Notes under the pieces: generated by a model
Seen by the model: the letters and a program-made list of their open reading frames with translations, nothing else
Databases searched by the model: none
What the model was told of the DNA's origin: nothing
In this document: in pieces, positions 44,447 to 52,061 of the stretch
Position numbering within the stretch: position 1 is the stretch's first letter
Layout of the letters: every line of letters starts with the position of its first letter
Made by a program: the position numbers and the translations under genes
Origin: Nitrospinota bacterium
Lineage (GTDB): Bacteria; Nitrospinota_A; UBA7883; JACRLM01
Direction: 5' to 3'
Length of the DNA: 64,000 bases
Assembly: GCA_016208975.1 (NCBI GenBank)
Contig: JACQXA010000004.1
Coordinates: forward strand, 2,047,501-2,111,500

Positions 44447-45855
44447 CGTTTCCCCGCCGTCCGGTCAGCATCCTTGAAAGACCATGGGTGGAGCCCTCAT
44501 CCATTTTCCGCGCCCATGGCAATGGAGAGGGTTTTGTGTGGCTGGACAGCTCGCTTGAATCCGGCCCTTACGCCAACTGGTCGTTCATCATGAATGAGCC
44601 TTCGTTCCTCATAAAGGGCGGTGGCGGCTCTTTTGTCTTTACCGGCGCTGATGGAAAGAAAACCGCCATTGACGGCAATCCTCTGGGTTTCATCGAAAAA
44701 ATACTGGCGCGGTATAAAACTGAAAAGAGCCCTAGTGTGAAGTATCCACCCTTCACCGGCGGGATGGCCGGGTTTTTCGGTTACGGTCTCACACGATACA
44801 CGGAGCCTTCGGCGCGGATAAACTGGGACAGGGATTTTGCGCCCGAAGGCGACTTGTGGCTGGGATGTTATTTGCGCCTTATTGCTTTCGACCACGCCCG
44901 TAAAAAAACATTCCTGGTGGTAAACCATGCCCATGATGAAAGCCCCGAACCGGCTTTAGAAGAGCTGGAGCGGTTAATGGGGCCTTCTCAAGCCTATGGG
45001 GCCGGGGCTCCGGTATCCGTGGAAAATCCATTGGACATAGCTCCCGTCAAGGAATTCACCCGGGAAGAATACATCGAATCGGTGGAAAAAATCAGAGAGT
45101 ACATCGCCGATGGCGATTGTTATCAGGTGAACCTTTCACAAGCCTTTGAGTCGGCCATGGGGGCGGACGCCAAAACCATTTACGAAAAACTCCGCGTATT
45201 AAGCCCGGCCCCCTTCGCCTCATATCTGGACTGTGGCCGGTTCCAGATCCTTTCCTCCTCGCCGGAGCGGTTTGTAAGCGTCCGTGATGGATCGGCCCAA
45301 ACCAGGCCCATAAAAGGCACCCGGCCCCGGGGAGCCACCGAAGAGGAAGACCAGCGCATGCGTGGCAACCTTTCGGCCAGCCAGAAAGACCGGGCGGAGA
45401 ACGTGATGATAGTAGATTTGATGCGCAACGACCTTTCGAAAGTGTGCGAGCCATTCTCGGTGACTGTCCCGGAAATTTGCGCCGTGGAGGAATACGCCAC
45501 GGTGTATCATTTAACATCCACCGTGGAGGGAAGGATAAAAGAGGGCGTAGGGCCAATCGGAGTTTTAAATGCCGTATTCCCTCCGGGCTCCGTTACCGGG
45601 GCTCCCAAAACCAGGGCGCTGGAGATTATAGACGAACTGGAGCCAACCCCGCGCGGCGCCTATTGCGGCGCCATCGGCTATGTTGGGTTCGACGGCGATA
45701 TGGATTTGAGTGTGGCCATCCGCATAATGGTATGCTCGGGCCGCCAGGCTCGGTTCCATGCGGGGGGTGGCGTTACATATTCCTCCAGCGCGGTAAAAGA
45801 ATACGAGGAGACGTTGCACAAAGCCAAAGCAATCATGGAAGCGTTGAACCGGTGA
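44398..45855 (+). CDS. pabB: Aminodeoxychorismate synthase component I
   Basis: Chorismate-binding enzyme making 4-amino-4-deoxychorismate for folate. The PIKGTRPRG motif with lysine marks PabB instead of TrpE (PIAGTR), with FSPEKF-like SSSPERF, DLMRNDLSKVC and FPPGSVTGAPK also present. Start is uncertain: TTG 44398 (485 aa, overlapping lepB by 49 nt) keeps the conserved N-terminal segment; GTG 44488 avoids the overlap but may cut that segment. No PabA glutaminase is adjacent. Overlaps pabC by 4 nt. Confidence 0.9.
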   Translation: MGRGRFGYRTNRKPAITFPRRPVSILERPWVEPSSIFRAHGNGEGFVWLDSSLESGPYANWSFIMNEPSFLIKGGGGSFVFTGADGKKTAIDGNPLGFIEKILARYKTEKSPSVKYPPFTGGMAGFFGYGLTRYTEPSARINWDRDFAPEGDLWLGCYLRLIAFDHARKKTFLVVNHAHDESPEPALEELERLMGPSQAYGAGAPVSVENPLDIAPVKEFTREEYIESVEKIREYIADGDCYQVNLSQAFESAMGADAKTIYEKLRVLSPAPFASYLDCGRFQILSSSPERFVSVRDGSAQTRPIKGTRPRGATEEEDQRMRGNLSASQKDRAENVMIVDLMRNDLSKVCEPFSVTVPEICAVEEYATVYHLTSTVEGRIKEGVGPIGVLNAVFPPGSVTGAPKTRALEIIDELEPTPRGAYCGAIGYVGFDGDMDLSVAIRIMVCSGRQARFHAGGGVTYSSSAVKEYEETLHKAKAIMEALNR

Positions 45856-46691
45856 AAGCCATTCTAAACGGCGTCGTGACGGAGAACCCGGCCGTTTCAG
45901 TTATGGACAGGGGGTTTACCCTGGGAGACGGCCTGTTCGAGACCATACCTCTATATGGTGGCAAACCGTTCCTGCTGGAAAAACATCTGGAGCGGATACG
46001 CCAGGCATCGGAGGTTATCGGTCTTCAAATTACCTTTGTGGACGCCGCCGTGGCCGGAGGGATAGCCTTTCTGGCGAAGGAGGCTGGCGTTAGCCGGGGT
46101 GTAGCGCGGCTCACCGTAACCCGGGGTGAGGGGCCCAGAGGGTATGGTTATTCCGGGGCCGTGAACCCTACGTGGGTTCTCACGGTCGAGATGTATGAGC
46201 CCATGGCGGAGTCCAAACGGCAAATCGGTTTTACGCTGGCTCCGTCATCAATTATCAAGAACAGCCGCTCGCCGTTGTCGGGCGTAAAATCCACCAGCGC
46301 GCTGGAGCGGGTGATGATGAAAGCTGAAGCGGAACGGGCTGGCGCTGACGAGGCTTTTACATTGTCCGACGCGGGACATGTGGCTTGCGGCGCGGCGGTG
46401 AACATTTTCTGGGCGCGCCAGGGCAGGCTTGAAACTCCGTCAATAAATTGCGGCATACTTCCGGGCGTCACCAGGGGCGCCATAATATCCCTGGCCAGGC
46501 AAAACGGGATGGAAGTGGCCGAAGGCAGTTTCGAGCCATCAAGTCTGGCGGAGGCGGACGAGGTATTCGTCACCAACTCGCTTTTAGAGATTGTCTCGGT
46601 GAGACAGATAACAGGCTTGGGCCGATGGGATAAAACACATGGCCCGGTGGTTGAGCGGTTGACCGCCTCATACCGGGCCTTGATACGCTGA
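45852..46691 (+). CDS. pabC: Aminodeoxychorismate lyase-like class IV aminotransferase
   Basis: PLP enzyme of fold type IV, 279 aa, expected to release 4-aminobenzoate and pyruvate. SVMDRGFTLGDGLFET at the N-terminus, the PLP lysine in GVKSTSALERVMMKAEA, and GADEAFTLSDAGHVACG with GILPGVTRGAII. A branched-chain or D-amino acid aminotransferase would look similar, but coupling to pabB favours PabC. GTG start overlapping the pabB stop (GTGA). Confidence 0.87.
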   Translation: MKAILNGVVTENPAVSVMDRGFTLGDGLFETIPLYGGKPFLLEKHLERIRQASEVIGLQITFVDAAVAGGIAFLAKEAGVSRGVARLTVTRGEGPRGYGYSGAVNPTWVLTVEMYEPMAESKRQIGFTLAPSSIIKNSRSPLSGVKSTSALERVMMKAEAERAGADEAFTLSDAGHVACGAAVNIFWARQGRLETPSINCGILPGVTRGAIISLARQNGMEVAEGSFEPSSLAEADEVFVTNSLLEIVSVRQITGLGRWDKTHGPVVERLTASYRALIR

Positions 46692-46699
46692 CTTTACCG

Positions 46700-47209
46700 C
46701 TATTCTTTAGTGAAAGCCCACTGGGCCGCTATTATCAACGCCCCCAATATACCCAACAGACCGAACATTGCCCCGGCCTGGGCCATGATAGCCAGCGACT
46801 CCTTGGCCGCATGCCCGCCCATTCCCGCCGCCCGTATGGCGGTAAGCGTCCAGAACAAAGGGTAGAGGACGGCGCCCAGCCCCGCCGATGTGGAGGCGGC
46901 GGTTTTCAACCATGGCGCGACGGGAGACAGGCCAATGAAAAGGCACAATCCCAAGGCCACTGCCCCAAGCCCCATGAAATGCTCATGGGCGCGTTTTAAA
47001 TATTTCCAGGCGTCCTCTTGGGCTTTTATAACTTTTTCAGGCCCGCCCAAGGCCGCTTCAGCCGCTTCGGAAGAGGCTTTAAAAGATTGCTTTATGGCGT
47101 CTTCTTTGGCGCCGAAAGCCATTCCGTGCAGTTCCCCGGTTAGAAGCGCTAAAAGAGCAAGAAAAACGCCGAAAATCACCTGTTTAAAAGCAAAAGCGTT
47201 TCTATCCAT
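46700..47209 (-). CDS. Small integral membrane protein of unknown function
   Basis: A 169-aa protein with four hydrophobic segments (about 10-28, 78-95, 102-125, 142-163). Histidines sit at the ends of the first two (GELHGMAF, AHEHFMGLG) and in GGHAAKE, a pattern that could bind haem or a quinone. I do not recognise the family. Convergent with pabC (8 nt apart) and divergent from the OmpA porin; the electron-transfer cluster begins beyond it, which is only suggestive. Confidence 0.55.
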   Translation of the reverse strand: MDRNAFAFKQVIFGVFLALLALLTGELHGMAFGAKEDAIKQSFKASSEAAEAALGGPEKVIKAQEDAWKYLKRAHEHFMGLGAVALGLCLFIGLSPVAPWLKTAASTSAGLGAVLYPLFWTLTAIRAAGMGGHAAKESLAIMAQAGAMFGLLGILGALIIAAQWAFTKE

Positions 47210-47394
47210 GCCCGTCTTCCTTTCTGATACAGCCTAATGTTATGAAGATGTCCGCGAAGATAGAGATTAAATGTTGCAAATGGGATTTCGTTTGGTATTA
47301 TACCCTAAAAAAAGAGGAAGTTAGGCAGGGGGCGGCCGCTTTTTCCTGGCTGTCCACGCGGCAACATATATTTCCAATCCGGATCGGAGGCTGT

Positions 47395-48660
47395 ATGTTT
47401 AACGGCAGGCGGTTTTTGGCATGTCTCGTGGCGATGGTTTTCGCCGCTGTTTTCCCTGTAAGCGCTTCCGCTCAGGTTGCGATTGACGGAGGGAGCGGCC
47501 TTTTCCACATGCAAAAGGCGAGAACCCTGGGGCATCTGAACTTTGGCGTCGGGCTTTATTACGAAAGCGACAATCACGACCTCACCGCGCCCACCGGCAA
47601 AGGGAACGAAACCGATTTCGGTTACATGCCCATTTCGGCCACTTTAGGCGTGGGGGATAATCTGGAGTTCTCCGTTTCGGCCCCTTACAGCCGGGTGGAA
47701 GTTAAAAAAGGAACCAGCGAGTCTGGCATGGGCGACGGCATAGGCCGCGTTAAGTGGAACTTTTTAACCTCCGAGAATTTCGGCGTGCGCATGTCCGCGC
47801 TGGCGTTTACCACCCTGCCTTTTGGCGACAAAGACAAAGGGCTGGGGACCGGCAAGACCAATCCCGGCGCGGGCCTTGCCCTGGATAAAGAATATGAGAG
47901 CGTAACCTGGCACGCCAGCGTTGGGTATCAATCCCGCCAGGAAGATGGGCTGGATCCGCAGGTGCAATATGGCGCCGGGGTGGAATACATGCCCATGGAC
48001 AACCTAAGCTTCATCGCCGAAGTGGGCGGCTACAACTGGACTAAACAGGTGGCCGGAAGGGATGACCAGACCATGGTCACCGGCGGCGTAAGATATTACA
48101 TAAGCGACTGGGCCAGCCTGACCGTGGGTTACAGCTCCTGGGGTGGCGGCACAGGTGAATCCAGCCCGAACTACATGTATCTTGCAGGCATCACCGTTGG
48201 CTCGGGGCTTGGCCAGCCGCGAGGGAAGCTGGGTGTTAAGGAAGCGGCGGCAATGCCGGGCGCTGGCGAGGCTGGCGCAGGTGAAGCTGGCGCCGGGGAA
48301 GCCGCAGGCGGCGAGAAAGTCACCATTGTCCTTGAAAGCATACATTTCGAGTTCGACAAATCGCGTCTTACCAAGGAAGCCCAGGAGATCCTGGTGGGCA
48401 CCGCCGAGAAACTCAACGCCAACCCGAATGTGGAATTGGTCATTGAAGGGCACACCTGCTCCATAGGCTCCAACGGTTACAACCAGGCCTTGGGCATGCG
48501 CAGGGCCAACTCCGCCCGGAAATTCCTGGTGGAGCATGGGGTGAAAGGCGAGAGGATCGACGTTATAAGCTACGGAGAAGAAAAGCCTGCCCACACCAAC
48601 AAGACAAGGGAAGGCAGGAAGATGAATCGAAGGGCTGATTTCGTCATCAAAGTGAAATAA
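47395..48660 (+). CDS. OmpA-family outer-membrane porin
   Basis: A 421-aa protein: signal peptide (cleavage after SASA near 26), an N-terminal beta-barrel of about 270 residues, a Gly/Ala/Glu linker made of GAGEA repeats (three tandem), and a C-terminal OmpA peptidoglycan-binding domain (IHFEFDKSRLTKEAQEIL, VIEGHTCSIG, NQALGMRRANSARKFL, GEEKPAHTN). The barrel is unusually long for OmpA. ATG after GGAGG was preferred to an earlier in-frame ATG. It precedes the cytochrome cluster. Confidence 0.9.
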   Translation: MFNGRRFLACLVAMVFAAVFPVSASAQVAIDGGSGLFHMQKARTLGHLNFGVGLYYESDNHDLTAPTGKGNETDFGYMPISATLGVGDNLEFSVSAPYSRVEVKKGTSESGMGDGIGRVKWNFLTSENFGVRMSALAFTTLPFGDKDKGLGTGKTNPGAGLALDKEYESVTWHASVGYQSRQEDGLDPQVQYGAGVEYMPMDNLSFIAEVGGYNWTKQVAGRDDQTMVTGGVRYYISDWASLTVGYSSWGGGTGESSPNYMYLAGITVGSGLGQPRGKLGVKEAAAMPGAGEAGAGEAGAGEAAGGEKVTIVLESIHFEFDKSRLTKEAQEILVGTAEKLNANPNVELVIEGHTCSIGSNGYNQALGMRRANSARKFLVEHGVKGERIDVISYGEEKPAHTNKTREGRKMNRRADFVIKVK

Positions 48661-48897
48661 ATTTGATGGCGGGGTTTTTCCCGGAAGTCTTTCTGACCGT
48701 TTGAGGAAGGCCGCCATATTTGGATCGGCCAATCGGTATTCATGATCCGGCGTTGCCCCCTGTCCGGGGGCGCGCCGGATTGTCTATGAAAAGCCTTTCT
48801 GGGTTTTTCCGGGCAAATGCCGTGGAGCCGGGGGAAGTCGGGTTCGCTCGTTTTAGGGGCGCTCCCGGGGGGACAAATAGACGGAGTAGCGGCTAAA

Positions 48898-50241
48898 ATG
48901 ATCCAGTTACGCGCCAGCGGCCTGAAAGATACGTCAAAAATTATCCCATCGTTATTTATCGCTATTTCGGCGGTTCTCTCCCTGCCCACAAGCCTTTGGG
49001 CCCAGGCCGCCCCGGCGTCCGCCCAGGTACAGTTTTTGGCGGGGGACAAAGCGGCCATCCCGCCAAATTATCTCTGTGTTAATTGCCATCTGGAAATGGC
49101 CGATGAGCGATTGACCCCGCCTGTCAATGATTGGATGGATTCGGTCCATCGCCAGGCCGGGGTGCGTTGCGCCGACTGCCACGGGGGGGATCCGTTCGAC
49201 GAGGCCATGATAAAAGAGCCTTCGGCGGGGTATATAGGCAAACCAAAGACGGAAGACATACCCAAGCTTTGCTCCAAATGCCATTCCGACCACACCAAAA
49301 TGCGCGAGTACAACCTTCGGGCGGACCAGTTCACGCTTTATTCCGACAGCGTCCACGGCCGCAAACTGCAGGAAGGGGATACCGAAGCGCCCACCTGCGT
49401 CAGTTGTCATGGCATGCACAAAATTTTGAAGGTCAAAGACCCCAACTCCCCCACCGCCCGGAAGAACATTCCCGAAACCTGCGGCCAGTGCCACGCGAAA
49501 AAAGAGGTGTTCGAGAAGCGGGGCAGGCGGTTCGACCAGCTGGCGCTATACAAAACCAGCAGGCATTACGAGCTATACGCCAAGGGCGATCTTCTGGTGC
49601 CGACCTGTTTCGACTGTCATGGCAACCATGGCATCCAGCCGGTGATGAACGAGCGCACACAGACAGTGTGCTTCAACTGCCATGCCCAGCAGGCGGAATA
49701 TTACAAGGCCAGCAAACACTACGACGCTTTCAAGCGGTCAGGCTCGCCGGTGTGCCTGCATTGCCATAGCAACCACGGCATATTAAGGCCCACCCCGGCG
49801 GATTTTACCGGAGACAGGGATTTAGATTGCGTGGGGTGCCATGAGGAGGGTTCGGCGGCCTATTTGCTGGGCAAGGATATCCAGCAGGTGGCTGTGGCGG
49901 CCACCACCGCAGTGGAATCGGCCATGCGCGGGTTGGAAGATATCGAGAACAACGCCCATGGCGGGTTTGAGATAGGCGAGCTGAAAGAGAGGATGGCCAA
50001 GGCCTCCGACGGGTTGAAAGAGCTTCACTCCCTCACCCACAAAATGGACATCGAGGCGCTCAAGAAACAGTCGGAAGGGTTGATCCAGATATCCCAGTCG
50101 GTCAGCGCCCAGGTGGACCAGATGTGGGGTGAGGTGCGTAAACGCCGTATCGGGCTTGTGATGGCGTGGCTTGTGTTCATTGGTTTCATGACTGCCCTGT
50201 GGTATAAGTCCAAGGAATTGGAAAAAGGGCGGGAGGATTGA
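48898..50241 (+). CDS. Nonaheme c-type cytochrome with C-terminal membrane anchor
   Basis: A 447-aa periplasmic cytochrome. Signal peptide at 15-36, then nine CxxCH sites with first Cys at 60, 91, 125, 167, 195, 237, 258, 286 and 311, many in the paired form SVHG...CxxCHGxH typical of doubled-CxxCH and c554-like proteins. A helical, possibly coiled-coil region (330-410) leads to one TM segment at about 415-433. This resembles the quinol-linked or nitrogen/sulfur-oxyanion multiheme proteins, but no catalytic haem (CxxCK) is present, so electron transfer is the likely task. GGAG lies 11 nt before the ATG. Followed after 1 nt by a small gene and then a hexaheme gene. Confidence 0.9.
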   Translation: MIQLRASGLKDTSKIIPSLFIAISAVLSLPTSLWAQAAPASAQVQFLAGDKAAIPPNYLCVNCHLEMADERLTPPVNDWMDSVHRQAGVRCADCHGGDPFDEAMIKEPSAGYIGKPKTEDIPKLCSKCHSDHTKMREYNLRADQFTLYSDSVHGRKLQEGDTEAPTCVSCHGMHKILKVKDPNSPTARKNIPETCGQCHAKKEVFEKRGRRFDQLALYKTSRHYELYAKGDLLVPTCFDCHGNHGIQPVMNERTQTVCFNCHAQQAEYYKASKHYDAFKRSGSPVCLHCHSNHGILRPTPADFTGDRDLDCVGCHEEGSAAYLLGKDIQQVAVAATTAVESAMRGLEDIENNAHGGFEIGELKERMAKASDGLKELHSLTHKMDIEALKKQSEGLIQISQSVSAQVDQMWGEVRKRRIGLVMAWLVFIGFMTALWYKSKELEKGRED

Positions 50242-50242
50242 T

Positions 50243-50542
50243 TTGGAGAGCCAGTCGGATGCGATCCGGAGGATAGACTCGGAATCGGCCATGGCGGCGC
50301 GGGATGCGCAAGCGGCGCCGGGGCGGGGCGCGTTGGTTTATGAGTTACTGGTACCTCCCGTTGCAGTTTTGTTCAGGGTACTGTTTTCTCAAGGCTCCGT
50401 CTTCAAGGGCGCAAGCGGCCTGAAAGATGCGGTAAACGCCTGGGCTGGCGCGTTTGCCCCCGCCGCCAAGCGATACGAGAAGTTCTACGCGTCCAGCGAA
50501 GCTTTAAACGCCAAGGCCAGGGATTTCATTGGCGGTTCATGA
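50243..50542 (+). CDS. Small protein of unknown function in the cytochrome cluster
   Basis: A 99-aa protein from a TTG start (ATG at residue 17 is an alternative). It has one amphipathic or weakly hydrophobic segment (LVYELLVPPVAVLFRVLFSQ, about 31-50) and then a helical GLKDAVNAWAGAFA stretch. The latter half resembles the membrane-associated C-terminal tail of some family-2 glycosyltransferases, but no catalytic domain is present. It sits between two cytochrome genes and overlaps the usable region of the next, so it is probably translated with them. Confidence 0.5.
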   Translation: MESQSDAIRRIDSESAMAARDAQAAPGRGALVYELLVPPVAVLFRVLFSQGSVFKGASGLKDAVNAWAGAFAPAAKRYEKFYASSEALNAKARDFIGGS

Positions 50543-50573
50543 TGTCCCTCCTGCGGAGCGCGGGTTGTTGGAA

Positions 50574-51470
50574 ATGCGCTACTGTCATGGTGTTGTCAAA
50601 GTGATGGGGGGCAACCGGGGCTCGGCCCCTCTTATCCTGGTGCTTGTCATTGGCGCGGCGCTGGCGCTGTATTATGTTGTTAAAGCCATGGCGCCAGCCA
50701 TATTCGGCGGCGCCCAGCCGGTGGAGTTCTCCCACAAAACCCATGCTGGTAGCATGGGCATTTCATGCCTGTATTGCCATTATGAGGCCAGGTTTTCATC
50801 CCAGGCTTACATTCCCCAGGCGGCGGCCTGTTTAAATTGCCATTCCAGCGTGGCGGTTCAATCCCCCGAGGTCCAGAAACTGGGTGTGTATGTGGCCGCG
50901 GGGATGGAAATTAAGTGGAGAAGATTGTCCACCCTGCCGCCCACTGCCCGGTTTACCCATAAACCGCATGTGGACAACGCCACCTCCTGCCAAATATGCC
51001 ATGGCAAGGTGGAGGAGCTGGAAAACACCATATCGCCCGGCCCGTTCAGGATGGACGCTTGCTTGAAGTGCCACAACGGTAAAGCCGCATCGGCCGAATG
51101 CCTTACGTGTCACGACAAGAATTTCGCTCCGGCGGCGTCTGCAACCGCCAAGAGCGGTATAAAAGCCAAACCGGCGGCAAAACCTTTGGAGTCGGAGCCG
51201 CAGTCTGGGCGGACAAAAACCGCTCCGGCCAGGCTATATAACATTTACTGCGCCAACTGCCACGGCGCCACGGGTTTAACCGCCTCCGCCCCGGTGGGCG
51301 CAAAGTTCAATCCGCCGCCGCCGGATCTTGCCGGTTCCGCCATCAGGGACGAGAAGGAAATTGTAAACAGGATTATGAACGGGGGGACGCTGATGCCATC
51401 TTATCAAGAGGAGCTAACAGAACAGGAAGCGGCGGATGTGGCGGCTTACGCCCTGTCGCTGATGAAATGA
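50574..51470 (+). CDS. Hexaheme cytochrome: ActA-like pentaheme domain fused to cytochrome c
   Basis: A membrane-anchored electron-transfer protein of 298 aa. TM segment at about 20-42; a pentaheme domain with CLYCH, CLNCH, CQICH, CLKCH and CLTCH and histidines FSHKTH, FTHKPH; a Pro/Ala/Lys linker; and a C-terminal class I monoheme domain with CANCH and the Met-ligand region GGTLMPSY. The pentaheme part has the same layout as the cytochrome at 1831-2397. In alternative complex III these are separate proteins (ActA and ActE). The start is uncertain: ATG 50574 taken, ATG ten codons later or an upstream TTG also possible. Confidence 0.87.
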   Translation: MRYCHGVVKVMGGNRGSAPLILVLVIGAALALYYVVKAMAPAIFGGAQPVEFSHKTHAGSMGISCLYCHYEARFSSQAYIPQAAACLNCHSSVAVQSPEVQKLGVYVAAGMEIKWRRLSTLPPTARFTHKPHVDNATSCQICHGKVEELENTISPGPFRMDACLKCHNGKAASAECLTCHDKNFAPAASATAKSGIKAKPAAKPLESEPQSGRTKTAPARLYNIYCANCHGATGLTASAPVGAKFNPPPPDLAGSAIRDEKEIVNRIMNGGTLMPSYQEELTEQEAADVAAYALSLMK

Positions 51471-51549
51471 CCTATATTTAATGTGTATTGCCCGGGGATG
51501 CGGTGGATTGTATCGTCACTCCGGCAAGGGCTGGATTAAGGAGGTACAT

Positions 51550-52032
51550 ATGAACAAACTCATTATTGCGTTTGCGCTGGTTGGAGCCGCCATCTTTGTT
51601 TCAAAACCGTCAGGGGCGCAAATGATGCCTATGCATGATGGGATGCATGATGGAATGCATATGGGGCAGGGCGCTTCGGGCCCAGACGAAAGGGTGAAAC
51701 TGGACGCGCCACCGATGATGAAAACCCATCTCAAGCAGAACATGCGGGAACATCTTAAGGCCGTAAACGAAACGTTGCGCGAAATGGGCAAGGGGGATTA
51801 TAAAGCCGCGTCCAAAATTCTCCGGGAAAAGCTGGGCCTAACCGAGCAGATGAAGAAGATGTGCGGCATGATGGGCAACGACACCTACCGCCAGATGGGC
51901 ATCGCGTTCCATGAAAGCGCGGACAAAGCCGCCGGCGTGGTAGCTGGAGGCGACGCAATAAAATCCGCCGCCGCCATCAGCTCGGTTCTGGAAAAATGCG
52001 TAACCTGCCACGAAGCTTTCAGGGTGGAGTGA
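51550..52032 (+). CDS. Cytochrome c'-like monohaem protein with Met/His-rich N-terminus
   Basis: A 160-aa exported protein. Signal peptide at 1-23 (SGA), then a run of Met/His (MMPMHDGMHDGMHMGQG) suitable for copper binding, then a four-helix-bundle-like domain ending in a single CVTCH at about 152-156, the C-terminal haem position of cytochrome c'. Known cytochromes c' bind NO or CO at a five-coordinate haem. Very strong AGGAGGT Shine-Dalgarno. It follows the hexaheme gene by 79 nt and may share its transcript. Confidence 0.8.
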   Translation: MNKLIIAFALVGAAIFVSKPSGAQMMPMHDGMHDGMHMGQGASGPDERVKLDAPPMMKTHLKQNMREHLKAVNETLREMGKGDYKAASKILREKLGLTEQMKKMCGMMGNDTYRQMGIAFHESADKAAGVVAGGDAIKSAAAISSVLEKCVTCHEAFRVE

Positions 52033-52061
52033 GCGGGGGGGCTTTGGGCGCGCCGGATATG

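Noticed and set aside
48241-48310. Tandem repeat in the OmpA gene as a possible phase-variable tract
   Set aside because: The three GAGEA units are 15-bp in-frame repeats forming a linker; copy-number change would alter length without switching expression.
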